NCBI GenBank assembly: GCA_025677815.1
Contig: JAIXMP010000011.1
Coordinates: 496,001-560,000 of the forward strand
DNA from: Phascolomyces articulosus
Taxonomy: Eukaryota; Mucoromycota; Mucoromycetes; Mucorales; Lichtheimiaceae
Reading direction: 5' to 3'
Length of the DNA: 64,000 nucleotides
Shown: positions 37,578 through 48,862 of the stretch, in pieces
How positions within the stretch are numbered: position 1 is the first letter of the stretch
How the letters are laid out: each line of letters opens with the position of its first letter
Notes under the pieces: model-generated
What the model was told of the DNA's origin: nothing
Databases searched by the model: none
The model's input: the letters and a program-made list of their open reading frames with translations, nothing else
Program-made: the position numbers and the translations under genes

Positions 37578-38035
37578 TTAGAGTTTTGTGATGTTTTGTG
37601 TGACCAAAATTGCTGGACCTGTACAAATATCTCCTGATACATCATTTTGCTTAACCAGAGGACTGTTAGATCTTTTAATAATAATTTCCATGTCAGAGAG
37701 CGGTTCATAAAGTAAAACCTTGTATCTTTGAGTGCCTTTGGAATATTAATCTTGTAGTTACTAGATGATGAAATTACTACCACAACAATAGCTGTATGTT
37801 TTTATATTCTATCTGATAAAGTTTGAAGTTAGCGTATTTTTTTCCCATGAAGAAATGGGTGAATACCTCCACTAGCAGCATACTAAACACAGATAAATCA
37901 TTTATAATGTAAATAAAAAAATTATTTTGATCGTAATAAAGACAACAATTTTATTTTGGGTCTCATTTACCTGTAAGTTCCTTTTCCATTGCTAGGTTTT
38001 GCTTCAATATAATATTCATAAAGGTGGTCACTTCC
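37578..38035 (-). pseudogene. Unassigned gene relic with two or three exon-like blocks
   Basis: On the minus strand, GSDHLYEYYIEAKPSNGKGT runs into a good AG/GTAAAT donor (about 37971). After an intron-like stretch come SSNYKINIPK and, in another frame, RYKVLLYEPLSDMEIIIKRS, then PLVKQNDVSGDICTGPAILV and a stop at 37578. The text reads like a real protein with one frameshift. No family was recognised and no start codon was found upstream. It is adjacent to a 27-base T-run. Confidence 0.35.
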
Positions 38036-38062
38036 TTTTTTTTTTTTTTTTTTTTTTTTTTT
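38036..38062. repeat. 27-base T homopolymer
   Basis: An uninterrupted run of T, the longest homopolymer noticed in the window. It could be a poly-A tail of a minus-strand retrocopy or simple slippage; nothing next to it settles this. Confidence 0.9.
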
Positions 38063-39722
38063 GCAGCCCGGAAATTCCAAGAATTCTGTTACGTAACTTA
38101 TGTTTTCCAGGAAGTATGAGTTAACTGCTCATGATATCAATATAATATGATATCTTATGTTTCCCTCGGTTTTTTACTTTTTCTTTAACCGTCTCGATTG
38201 GTATATCCCATCCAATGTATATCATAGGATGATATTCTTATTATTATATATTTATTAAGTAGTTGGGACAAAGGCTTAGAAAAGTCACATAATACTGTAT
38301 TATTTTTGATGATTATGTGGAAGAAAAGCAAGTATGACAACGGAATACATGCATATTCCATAAACTTTTCAGCATTCATTCTACCCATTTCTATAATTTA
38401 ATACCTATGATTAATTGTTTTATATCGAAGGTGTCAACTTGTTATTGAAATGTAATCAATCTTTAACATGTCGTCAAAAACATGCTTGTTCCAGCATATG
38501 TTTTAAGAAGAACCGCCTACGATGTATTAGCTATATATATGATGCTATTATGTACCTATAGTATACAATAGAACTAGCCTAGGACTTTAAAAAAGGTGAA
38601 GCATTGGTACAGTTGGTTAAATAAAAGAAATATATCAATATAAATAATGATTAGGTTGTTCATTAGTTGCTAAGAGTGTATTCAAATTTCAAGCCACTCC
38701 TCTTCTTTTATATTGTACTCACTAACGCCTTATTGTTCGATAAAATTATGCAAAGACGTTGTTCAACAAAGGAGTGGTTACACATCTCATCTGTGTTGTG
38801 CTAGATATTATTGTATAATTTAACCACGAGAACGGAAAAAAAGCCAAATCATTGTTGTATCAACAATATATCTTTGTATTGGTAACTGATAAGTCCAACA
38901 AGAAGTGAGATAAACATATGTCACGTTGATGATATATAAATTGTTTTAAGAATGTTATGATGCGTAGCAACTATTTGCCAATATATGGTAATGCGTTGCA
39001 ACATACAATACAAAAAAAAAAGCCTGAGAATGAGGACACGAACTGTACAGAAAAAAAATGGTTCGTATTTCTTATGGTAGTTGTTTCTATTTTTCAATGA
39101 CCAAGATCATTTATTTATTTCTCAAAGAAATGGCTCATCATGACTGTGTGATATTCAAAAACACGATCGATCCCCTCTTCTATTTTGGAAATAATAAACC
39201 AACAACAATACCGCAATGCATTCTCCTCCAAAAAGTATGTCACGTTCTTTTTCTATATAAACAAAGACCACTGGGTCCATAACAAAATTAAATTTATGAA
39301 ATTAACAAAGATTATATGGATCATATATAATCCTATATCGCACAACGGCAAGACCTTTTTGATTTATACTTTGTTCGCCATCGTGTAATTTTCTTTATTT
39401 CATTTATTAGATTTTTTTACAGAGAAGCGAAAAAATGAACGATACGCTAATCCAAATGAAGGTATTGTCATAATGCGGTCTTTGATTACACCATATAAAT
39501 ACATAAATGATTGGACGGATGGATTCGGCGCTTCGTCCGTTTTATACGATTAACATCCCACAAGAAAAAAATAATAATAAAGAAAACCCCTGTGGAGGTA
39601 ATAAGTATAAGTTATTCATAAAGTTCAGCAACAGCAACAGTTTGCTAAATATTTTTTGAATTGTTTTGTTGTTAACTCGATTTCATCCTTTTTCTTTTTA
39701 TTATTTATTTCCGGACCCAAAA
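38063..39722. other. Intergenic upstream of the P450 gene
   Basis: AT-rich. A short frame at 39058-39282 has no motif. The pyrimidine-rich last 80 bases are the likely P450 leader. Confidence 0.35.
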
Positions 39723-40559
39723 ATGGCTTCATCATTCACGTCGTCGGCTCTTATTCAAATAAAAGATCGACTTTGGTCTCTTTTATCCCCACCCGATGTC
39801 AGTAATAGTCATTTGTTCATAGCGAGAAACAAGAAAACATCCATCTCTGTGGTCATTGCATTACTTGGTCTTTATCTTGCTTATGATAAGATCACAAAAC
39901 CACCTAAACAACTTCGTCATATTCCTCAAGGCAATTTCTTTAAATATATTGCCAATTTCTTGACCATGCGCCCTTATGATGAAGTCGCTGAAAAGATGAC
40001 GGGTCCTCTAGGTGCAATGGCAGATCATGGATTATATATTGTAAGTTTTCTACATTATTCATATCTCAATTTTTTTTCTTTTGTCATTCCATCTAGTAAT
40101 CATACTCTTCCTCTACAAATTGGTCGTTTGCTCCCTCCCATATTTTTTTTTCGAGGGGATGGATGACCAGTCAAAAAATAACACAAATAGCTTATTCACA
40201 AACAAAATGGTATAAATATAATAGGTTTTTGATGTTTATGGCTGGACCGTACATGTCACACGTCCTGAAGCGGCCAAAAAGCTATTACTCAAAGGAGGTG
40301 AAGAATATATATATCATGATCACTCCTCTATAAACCTAGTAACTACATGGTATATAACAAAATGGATGTCTAATGTAGTGTGCTGTATATTTATAGACTT
40401 GTTTCCAAAGATTGATATGAACAAGGGTCGTCGGGATACACTTTTTGGTAGATTTGCAATGGGACCCAATATTATTTTCTTGATCGGTAAAAAGTTGATT
40501 TTATATTTTTGAAACCGCTTTGTGATCTGTGCGCAAGATTCATCTCGAGAATGACCGCT

Positions 40560-40593
<34 letters not shown>

Positions 40594-42561
40594 GTAAAAT
40601 AAAAAAAATGCTTATATTCATCACTTTCTCATTTTTCTAATAGGCAAGCATTGGAAAGATCAAAGAAGTGTAATTATAATTTTTGAATCATTATTGATAT
40701 ATTACTTATTGAAATTCTCTAAATGATCATTTTTATTTTTGACTAATACATAAAAATGGATAATCATTATTCGATAGGTTATTAATCCAGCATTCCACCG
40801 ATCAATGCCTGTTCATTTATTTGGTGACCTCACCAAAAAATTGTTTGTTGAATTGGATAAACAATTGGATACATCGATTGAGTTCCATGATATTTTGGTT
40901 CGATGGACTTTGGATGCCATTGGTATCGCAGGATTCGGTGAGATTATTTTTAACTGTACATAAACGAGTGTGTGTGACGGATATTCATTGTATTTGAAAA
41001 TGACAACATATTCATACTCAAAGATCCCGCACTCTCACTCTATGGTGGTTGAGTTAATACCAATAATACAAAATGTACCATATGGATATAGATTTTGATT
41101 TTGATTCCGTGGCTAATCCAACGAATGAATGGGTCACTCGTTATAATAAGATCATGAAAGCCAACACCGATCCATTGTTCATGCTATTCCCTTCGTTGGA
41201 AACACGATGGTTATCCTTTTTCCCCAAGCGGCAACAAGCCCATCAGGAACTGGGTATCTTTTTAGACAAAATGCAAGAAATTATTCGGCGCAAACGAGGT
41301 ATCTTGGCCCAAGATCATACTATTGCTGAAAAGAAAACCAGTGAAAAGGATTTACTCACCCTTATGCTTGAAGCAAGTGAAGAAGGAAATGGTAAATTAA
41401 CTGATGAAGAATTACAGGTAATACTCATAAAATGATCAGGTTTTTTTTGTTGCTGTTTCAGGAATTAAGTATCAAAGTGATTAATTAAATTACTGTATAA
41501 TAGAGTAATATTTGCGCCTTCTTTTTAGGTTTGTTATCATAATAGAAAGACGTGTAGGAATGAGATCAAGTAAGAAAAAAATATATGCAATTTTACTGAT
41601 ATGATATAATGAAATCAAATTTGCAATAGCTGGCCACGATACCACCGCGAACGCTTTATCTTACGCTGTTTATAATTTGGCAACACATCCAGTAAATATT
41701 CAATGCACTTTTATCTATTATTCTATATTATACAATCAATTTCTAATCCTTTATAACTATTGAAATGCAATTTTTTTTAGGAAGTGCAACAAAAAGCACG
41801 AGAAGAAGCAATCCGTACTCTTGGTGATAAACCAGTCGATATTTTCCCTACCATGGATCAAATTCAGAAAATGACCTATATCAACCAAGTCATCAAAGGT
41901 ATAAAAAAAAGATATACTATGTCAACTTGAAAAAAATTGAACGATCTATGGGACAATGGATTCACATAAAAATAAATATTTATAGAAACCATGCGACGTA
42001 ACGTCACTGCCACTAATATTGTTGCTCGCGAAGCCCAAGAAGATACCGATTTATCTGGTGTATTTATCCCCAAGGGCACTCGTATTACTGTAGATATTAT
42101 GGAAATCCATAAAAATGCCAAGGTATGGAAAAATCCTGAAGTGTTTGATCCTGAACGATTTTCACCCCATGGTGAGGCTGAAAAAGTGGCTAAAATGGGT
42201 ATGAGTTGGATACCATTTAGTAACGGTCAAAGACAATGTAAGTTTGCGTTATATATGTCATCATAATACATTGAATTTGGTTTCTAAATACGTTCTTTTA
42301 AAATAGGTATCGGAATGAATTTCAGTTTGGCAGAGCAGCGTGTCTTCCTCCCCATGTTATGCAAGTATCTCTATTACTCTCCAAGCAACAAATGATTACA
42401 CAGATCAAATTTCTAACAGAGTCTAATTTTTTTTATTTATAGTAAGAAAATATGAAATTTCACTACCTGAGGATTCTATTCATAAAGAAAAACCAATTAT
42501 TACTGGTGTTGGCATTATGACACCTGTTGATCTAAGAATCAATTTGAAGAGAATTTATTAA
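39723..42561 (+). CDS. Cytochrome P450 monooxygenase
   Basis: Twelve exons: 39723-40040, 40225-40297, 40397-40486, 40644-40669, 40778-40937, 41092-41417, 41504-41528, 41630-41691, 41781-41898, 41986-42237, 42307-42360 and 42443-42561, giving 540 residues. An N-terminal membrane anchor (TSISVVIALLGLYLAYD) precedes the fold. The I-helix oxygen motif is A340-GHDTT, the K-helix is E400-TM-R403, PERF appears as FDPERFSP, and the haem loop is FSNGQRQC484IG, with Cys484 as the iron ligand split by intron 10. It is an ER-bound monooxygenase using CPR-supplied electrons. It resembles the many P450s of Mucorales (CYP509-like is a guess). The substrate is unknown, and no neighbouring gene points to a biosynthetic cluster. 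Exons 4 and 7 are only 26 and 25 nt. Intron 11 has a GC donor. Confidence 0.93.
40562..40590. repeat. AC dinucleotide microsatellite in P450 intron 3
   Basis: About 14 AC units inside the intron between 40487 and 40643. Confidence 0.9.
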
Positions 42562-43902
42562 AAAAAACAATCACAAAAAAACGCCATATTAGGCATGCCC
42601 GTTCCATACTTAATTTTTTTATGCAAACCAAATCAAACTAATTATCAATTTTCTATATCTAAATTCTTATTATATCATGTAGTTAAATAAGCAAAGTTTC
42701 CTAACCGTATACTCATTAGTATCATTATATCTTTATAAGGATGCTGTACTATCTGGATACAACAATTTGTAGTAACTAATAAATATTTATTTTATATATG
42801 TATTAAATCGCACACGAAAATATATGTGGGTATAGTCAATCCATCATCAGCATGATAATAATGGATTATCCATTCGATAAACCGAGAAATCCCAAATCGA
42901 GTCAATCCACTTTTAATTGCATTTAAGTATTAACAGTAGTAGCGTTGATGCATCAAAACAATGATCACTACTGCTATTTTTACCATGATCTAAACACAAC
43001 ATCCCCAGCTCTACAATATTAATTTATTTCCATAAATTAAAAAATTAAATGAATTTGATATATATATATATAATTATTATTATTAATAAATAGTTATATC
43101 CTAATGTCCACTTGTAATAAGTAGTTGTAGATCCAACGAGCGGAGCAATAACAAAATGGACTATACAGAAAAAGCCAACACGTTTTGGCTGCATGATGAC
43201 TTTGCCCTTCTTTCATTTCTGAAACCATTTTTTTTCGTGTCACCCCATCTATCAGGAGTCATCGACCTGTTTCAAAAAATTATCGGTTCACTTTGGCTTT
43301 ACATTGGGTAATGTGGCGTAAAATAAATGCACGTCGTAAGGTGCTCTTAATATAGATGGAAGAAGGAAAAAAACAGATTGGGCGTTTTGTTCACTTGTTA
43401 AACAATAATAACTTAAAGTAGGTAGATAGAGATGATTTCAAGGCGTAGACAGGGGACCAGTGTTATATATATCCTTTCCCTCCATATATACAAATAAAAT
43501 ATTAGATCTGACGTCAAAGCACATGTTATACTTCTTACATAGAAGTGTCAAACATTATTACAATTTTTTTTGGGCAGTAGTCACATCTTAACGAATTCTC
43601 ATATCTCCAACTATGCGAATCGTATTCCAAACAACATCATCATATACCCAAATCGCCTCGCCCTCTATGTCAAGGCAAGAAACAAAAAAAACACCCTTTT
43701 TGTAATATGTCATATATTGGTTGGTTCAAAAGAAATCATCGGCGGGTTTGTATATGTGTTATCGTGAAAAGGGGGTTTTTATGGTTTTTTTAATAAAAAA
43801 AAGAGGATATGAAGTTTTTATACACGTACAAAACGAAAAGAAAAGAAAGAATAAAAACTACATTTCCCTTTTCTCTCAGCTGAATGGTTTTTTTCTTTAT
43901 AT
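42562..43902. other. Intergenic between convergent P450 and V-ATPase genes
   Basis: No gene seen. The frames at 43570-43767 and 43721-43906 have no motif. Confidence 0.4.
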
Positions 43903-44956
43903 CTAAGCACAGATACTTTCGGTACCAGATGCCTTGGTGTTAAGAATCAATGCAACAATAAGACCATAAAGACCCAAGACTTCAGCGAAAATAAGAATCA
44001 AAATCTATATAGTATCATATAGATAAAAAATATTAGTTTTAAAAGATCTGTATCTCATCAAGGTAGACACAAAAGGGACTAAAGCAAAACACTTAATGAT
44101 CATCAAAACTTACCATGCCGACAAACATTCTGGGTTGTTGAGCAGTAGCACGGACACCAGCATCACCGGTAATACCAATAGCAATACCTGCAGCCAAGCA
44201 GGAAAGACCAACACTCAAACCAGCACCAAATTGAATGAAACCAGCAAACAAGGTTTGCTTCAGTGCAACTAGATTACAAAAAATACATCGTTCAGTTTTC
44301 TTGTTTTATTCTCGCTTTTTTCCCCCTCATTATTTTTAATCGAATAAAGATACTTACGACCACCAGATAACAAGACACTATAAGATAAAGAAGAGAGAAA
44401 GATGGAAAAACATAAAGGTAAGTGATCGATGTCAAATGGTAGGTAAGGGGAAGAAGGGCAACTAAAAAAAGTTATATATTCCCAAAAATTATAAAAAAAA
44501 AAACTCACCTGACGACGACACCATAGATACCCAAGATACCAGCCATGACAACAGGAATGATACACTTGATGAGCAAGTCGGGACGAAGAACGCCCATAGC
44601 AGAAAGACCGACACCAGACTTGGCAGTACCATAAGCGGCTCCGAGACCTTCCAGGGGGGAAAGAAAAAAGAAAGTAAGTTAGTTTCTAAAGTTTTAGATA
44701 TTGGGAACGCGTAATAATTTCAAGAGAGTAGAATAAGGCAAAGAAGCGTAACTTTTTTTAGTAAAAAAAATGACTTACAACTAAAGACGATAGCAGCAGT
44801 ACATCCCATAGTACCAAAGAAGGGAGCGTAGACAGGACTATATACATGAGAAAAAAAGAATGTAAGTTTTTCAATACTTACGGCGTGTTCAATCTGGTTT
44901 TTTGAAAATGAATAACTTCAGATGAGAATAATAGAAAATTACCAGTAATCAGCCAT
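43903..44956 (-). CDS. VMA3: V-type H+-ATPase proteolipid subunit c
   Basis: Six exons on the minus strand: 44943-44956 (14 nt), 44779-44837, 44509-44647, 44358-44377 (20 nt), 44114-44268 and 43903-44004, giving 162 residues. Four membrane helices are seen: [60 protein letters not shown] and [21 protein letters not shown]137 in the last helix is the proton-carrying carboxylate, at the same number as in yeast Vma3. [12 protein letters not shown] is the typical loop before helix 4. Subunit c forms the membrane rotor ring that acidifies vacuoles. Length is normal. It has five introns, with two exons of 20 nt or less. Confidence 0.96.
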
Positions 44957-45695
44957 TGTTATATGTTTTTTGTTATGGTATTTGAAAAAAAAAAACTAAA
45001 ATAGAAAAACAATAAAGTATTTAGTATAAAAAAGAGTGATATATAGTTTGAGTTAAAGAAGTTTGATAATTACGAGCTTTTTGAATACGTTAAAAAAGAC
45101 GGGGAATATAAAAGAGACCAAGTCAAAGAAGGGGTGTTGAAAAAGTAGAACGAAAAAGAAAAAAATATCTACGCAAGAGAGAGGGAGATGCAGCGGGATA
45201 TGAAACAAAGGTGACTTTCGCTTTATAAAATAATCCGTAAATGTGTTAAATCCTAAATGGCGTTTCATGTTGTTTTTACTAGGTATAAAGACTAAAAGAA
45301 GAAATACATAGTAGTTAATACTATATATTTATATTTATATATATTTTATTTCTTACGATTACATTGGAGGAAAGAAAAAAATATTCTAATTTGTAAATAA
45401 TAATATGGGTTTGTTGTAATGAAAAAGGTGACGTAGTAAGTAAATAAGTAAATGATGATGTTTTGTTAATATTAAGGGCTGTTTAAGGGAAAGGAAAAAG
45501 AGAGTAAATAGGTGTGTAGAAATTGTAAAGTAGAGAGTAAAAAAAAAAAGATATAAAAAGACACAGTAAGTTAAAGACAGAATAGATGGAGGAGAAATGT
45601 GTGTGTGTGAGTATATAAAGAAAGAGAGGAGGAGGGTTTTTTATATATGATTTTTTTATACTAAATAAATTATAATAATAATAAGTTTTTTCTTT
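44957..45695. promoter_or_regulatory. Upstream region of VMA3
   Basis: A purine-rich plus strand (pyrimidine-rich on the coding strand) lies next to the VMA3 start, as expected of a strong fungal promoter. A GT run near 45598-45608 and AAAG-rich tracts occur. No gene seen. Confidence 0.35.
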
Positions 45696-48600
45696 TTATG
45701 CATCGATGCTTTGTTTCTCGTGCCATTCCATAATAGCATCCAACATATCCATGATCTTTTCTTCATCGCCACCAAAGATATCTTTGATAGTATATCGACC
45801 ATCGACCACTACACCTTCACGTCCCATGAATTTAAAAGCGGCCACAATATTATCAAGCATCATCATGCTAACAGATCCACCTTTTTGATTGGGAGGTCTT
45901 CGTACGGATTTACCACTCAAGGATTCTAATAAAAGAATCAAAGAATCACCATTTCTAAAAGCACCGGACAAGTCAATGGCACGTTTCCCTGGAGGTAAAT
46001 ACTTGTTGATCCAATCAATATATTGGACCCGGTTTAAATTTCTGGATGCACTTGAGGTGGATGGAGGGGGTGGAGGTAAATTGGCAGGTGGTAAAGGCGG
46101 CGATTGAAGCGGTGAATGCATGCCTTTATGTTGTGGATCAATAAGATCTTCGTCTTCATCACTCATCAAAATGGATGAAGATAAGGTAGGTGCAGGTGCA
46201 ATAGGACTTGGTCCTTGATGATACATGAATCGATCAGGCACATCTTGTTCATCTTCTTCATCTCGAACACCACCCATAAAAGGACGATCGACCAGCGTAT
46301 CCGTCTTGTTATTAGTGGGTGGGGCAGGATAAACAGTGATACCCGATTCACGACTTTGTTGAGAAGGTTGAGGAGATAATCGATCCATGGTAGAAATAGA
46401 AGGTTGTACTGGTAACTGCCAATCATCTTGTTGACGTTCGACAGGACTTAATGGAGGAGATCGTGTGGTGGCTGTTTTACCATTGGGATGAATCAATACT
46501 GAAGGAGGGCGTGGTCTTAATCGCTGAGCCACTTCCAAAGGTACTGTGGCTACATGATTGGAAGACATGACAGGCGATGCAAAATCACGGGTAATGGTGG
46601 CCTTCATTAATACTTTAATCCATGTACGCATAGATTCTTTACTATCGGTATAAAAGTAAAAAGTACGTTCTCGTTCATGTTGTGCTTTGAAACTGTATTT
46701 GCCTGGATGAATGGATTCATCAGGAACAATACGATAACCACGTAAATGAATGATACCCTTCATACGGACTTCTTTGGGACTCTTGAAATAAAACAAGTTA
46801 CTGCCTTTGAGGACAAACCATCGTTTGTTCCATGTCTTGTATTTGTCACCTTGTTTATGAAGCCATCCTTCATGTTCTGGAGCTTTAAAGACATTGGTGG
46901 ATGCTCGATTACTTAATGCAAATGGATCCACAGAAGCAACTGACATGTTACGGTCTCGTGTAGCAAATGGATCTCCATTGACACCATTACCAGCGGCTGC
47001 CGCCATGGATAAGGTACGACCTTCCATAGGGTGAACAGGGGGAGGAGAGGTGGATAATTCATGAATACTGGCCATAGGTTGTTGATGATGATGATGTGGG
47101 AGATGATGATGGTGATGGTCGTCAATTGAAGGTAAACGTTCTTTTTCAACACTATCTCGACTCTTTTGTGATGGCATTCTTCCAGAAGAGGAACTAGAAG
47201 ATTTAGAAGAGGAAATGGTTTGGAATGTGTTGGACCGACTGACCGAAGAAGATGCATAACTACGTGGTGATAATTGACCTGTGGTTAAAAGTGAATCGGT
47301 AGGTCGTCGAAGACTATTGTTACTGGAGGCCATACTGCTATGATGATTGAGTTCTGTACTGTTGTTACCACTTTGAGGTGGCATTGGTGCTTTTCGTGGG
47401 AATTGATATATACTATCGGAATCAATAGGTGAACACGGAACAGAAGAATTAGATGTTTCTGATTGCGATTGTCGTTGTGGTGGTGGTAGCTGTTGAGGTG
47501 GTGGTTGTAATTGTTGTTGTTGTGATGAAACATGGTCACCTTCCACCTAATAATCCAATTTTTTTTATCTTTAGTTGATTATTCTTTCCCTCCTGTTTTT
47601 TATCTTTCCCTTTCTTCTTCTTCGAATTGTGAATTATCCTTGCGTTTCCCTTACCTTATTGGTACTCTTTAATTTTTCAATAGCCGTCATCACTTTATAA
47701 CGTCGACCATAAGCAGTAATTCCCAATTCTTTTAATGAATCCAAGGTTAAGCTTAATAAAATATCACCCGTAATTTCTTGTTCTATATTATTTCCAAATA
47801 AAGTACATCCATCCCCCCCCCAAAAAAAAATGAGTTAATGAGTTCTCATGTGTCTTGCGCCTGTGTGCGCGCATTCCGTAAAAAAATGAAATGCAGGGTG
47901 AAATAATAAGAAGCAAAAAACATAGAGAACAAACTTTACCAATAAAATTATTTGAAACATGATCCAGACCAACTGATTGAAGCCAATCGGCTACTTGATC
48001 AATTGTCCATTCATCAATTTTTGAATTAGTGTTATTTGTTGTTGTGGAGGAGGATAATGTAGGAAGAGGAGAAGAAGTGGTTGTCATGGGAGGTGTTAAG
48101 ATGGAAACAGAGGCTGTAGGTGTTGTGACAGTAGAAGAAGGTGCCATACTATCATGTGTAGATGATGTTGTACTGGAAGAAGAAGGAGGTGGTAACGAGG
48201 ATGATGGTGCTAGTACGGGTGGTTGTAATGAGGATGATGATAATGTGGATGGAGGAGGTGGAGGAGAACCAGCAGGTGGAGGTGGCTGTGGTTGATGATG
48301 CATAAAAGCAGCAACAGAAGGAGGTGGTGGAGCCGCACTAGGAGAATTCACAACAGTAGGTTTCGTAGATGTTGAATCCGTCGCTGATGTGGTTGTCGGA
48401 TGGGTGGTTGTTGTTGCCGTGGTAGCAGTAGAAGTACTAGGCGTAATAAGGTTTGTAGAAACGTGAGTGATTGCATTGTCGATCTCATCTTCCAAAGTAT
48501 TACTGCCGGAAGATGAATGTGCAGGACTGAGTGCAGGCGTATTGGTAGGACCTGGTTTTACATGTGTTGTATAATTCATAGGAAATAAACCCACTTGACC

Positions 48601-48862
48601 TTGTGGATTTCGACCCTAATATTATAGCAAGGTTGAAACAATGTGAATTATTATTATTGGTTGATTGTTTTTTATCACCAAACAAAGTTAAAAAATGATA
48701 TAAATGGCAAAAACTTTATTTTATTTTTTTTACCTGCCACCAACCGTCCATGTATTTTTCGTCTTTTTCTAAAACGACAATAGAATCCCCGGCATTGAAT
48801 GCTATTTCGTCATCAGCTTCGGCTTCAAACGAATGAATGGCGTATACGATTTCATTTTGCAT
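45696..48862 (-). CDS. Boi1/Boi2-like polarity scaffold with SH3, SAM, PH and an extra CH domain
   Basis: Four exons on the minus strand: 48734-48862, 47940-48615, 47655-47782 and 45696-47546, giving 927 residues. SH3 covers 1-62 (VYAIHSFEAEADDEIAFNAG, DGWWQGRNPQGQVGLFPMNY). A Thr/Ser/Pro-rich linker follows, then SAM at about 240-311 (WTIDQVADWLQSVGLDHVSN, SLKELGITAYGRRYKVM), a Gln/His/Ser-rich stretch, PH at about 535-628 (HEGWLHKQGDKYKTWNKRWF, STRTWIK-like ESMRTWIKVL), a Pro-rich linker, and a calponin-homology-like domain at about 818-923 (VQYIDWINKYLPPGKRAIDL, AFRNGDSLILLLESLSGK). SH3-SAM-PH is the order of yeast Boi1/Boi2 and fission yeast Pob1, which bind Cdc42/exocyst at growth sites and link to formins. 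The C-terminal CH domain is not in those yeast proteins and would add actin or regulatory binding. Confidence 0.88.

Noticed and set aside
39723..48862. A secondary-metabolite cluster around the P450
   Set aside because: Neighbours are V-ATPase, a polarity scaffold and a sulfate permease; there is no synthase, terpene cyclase or pathway regulator.
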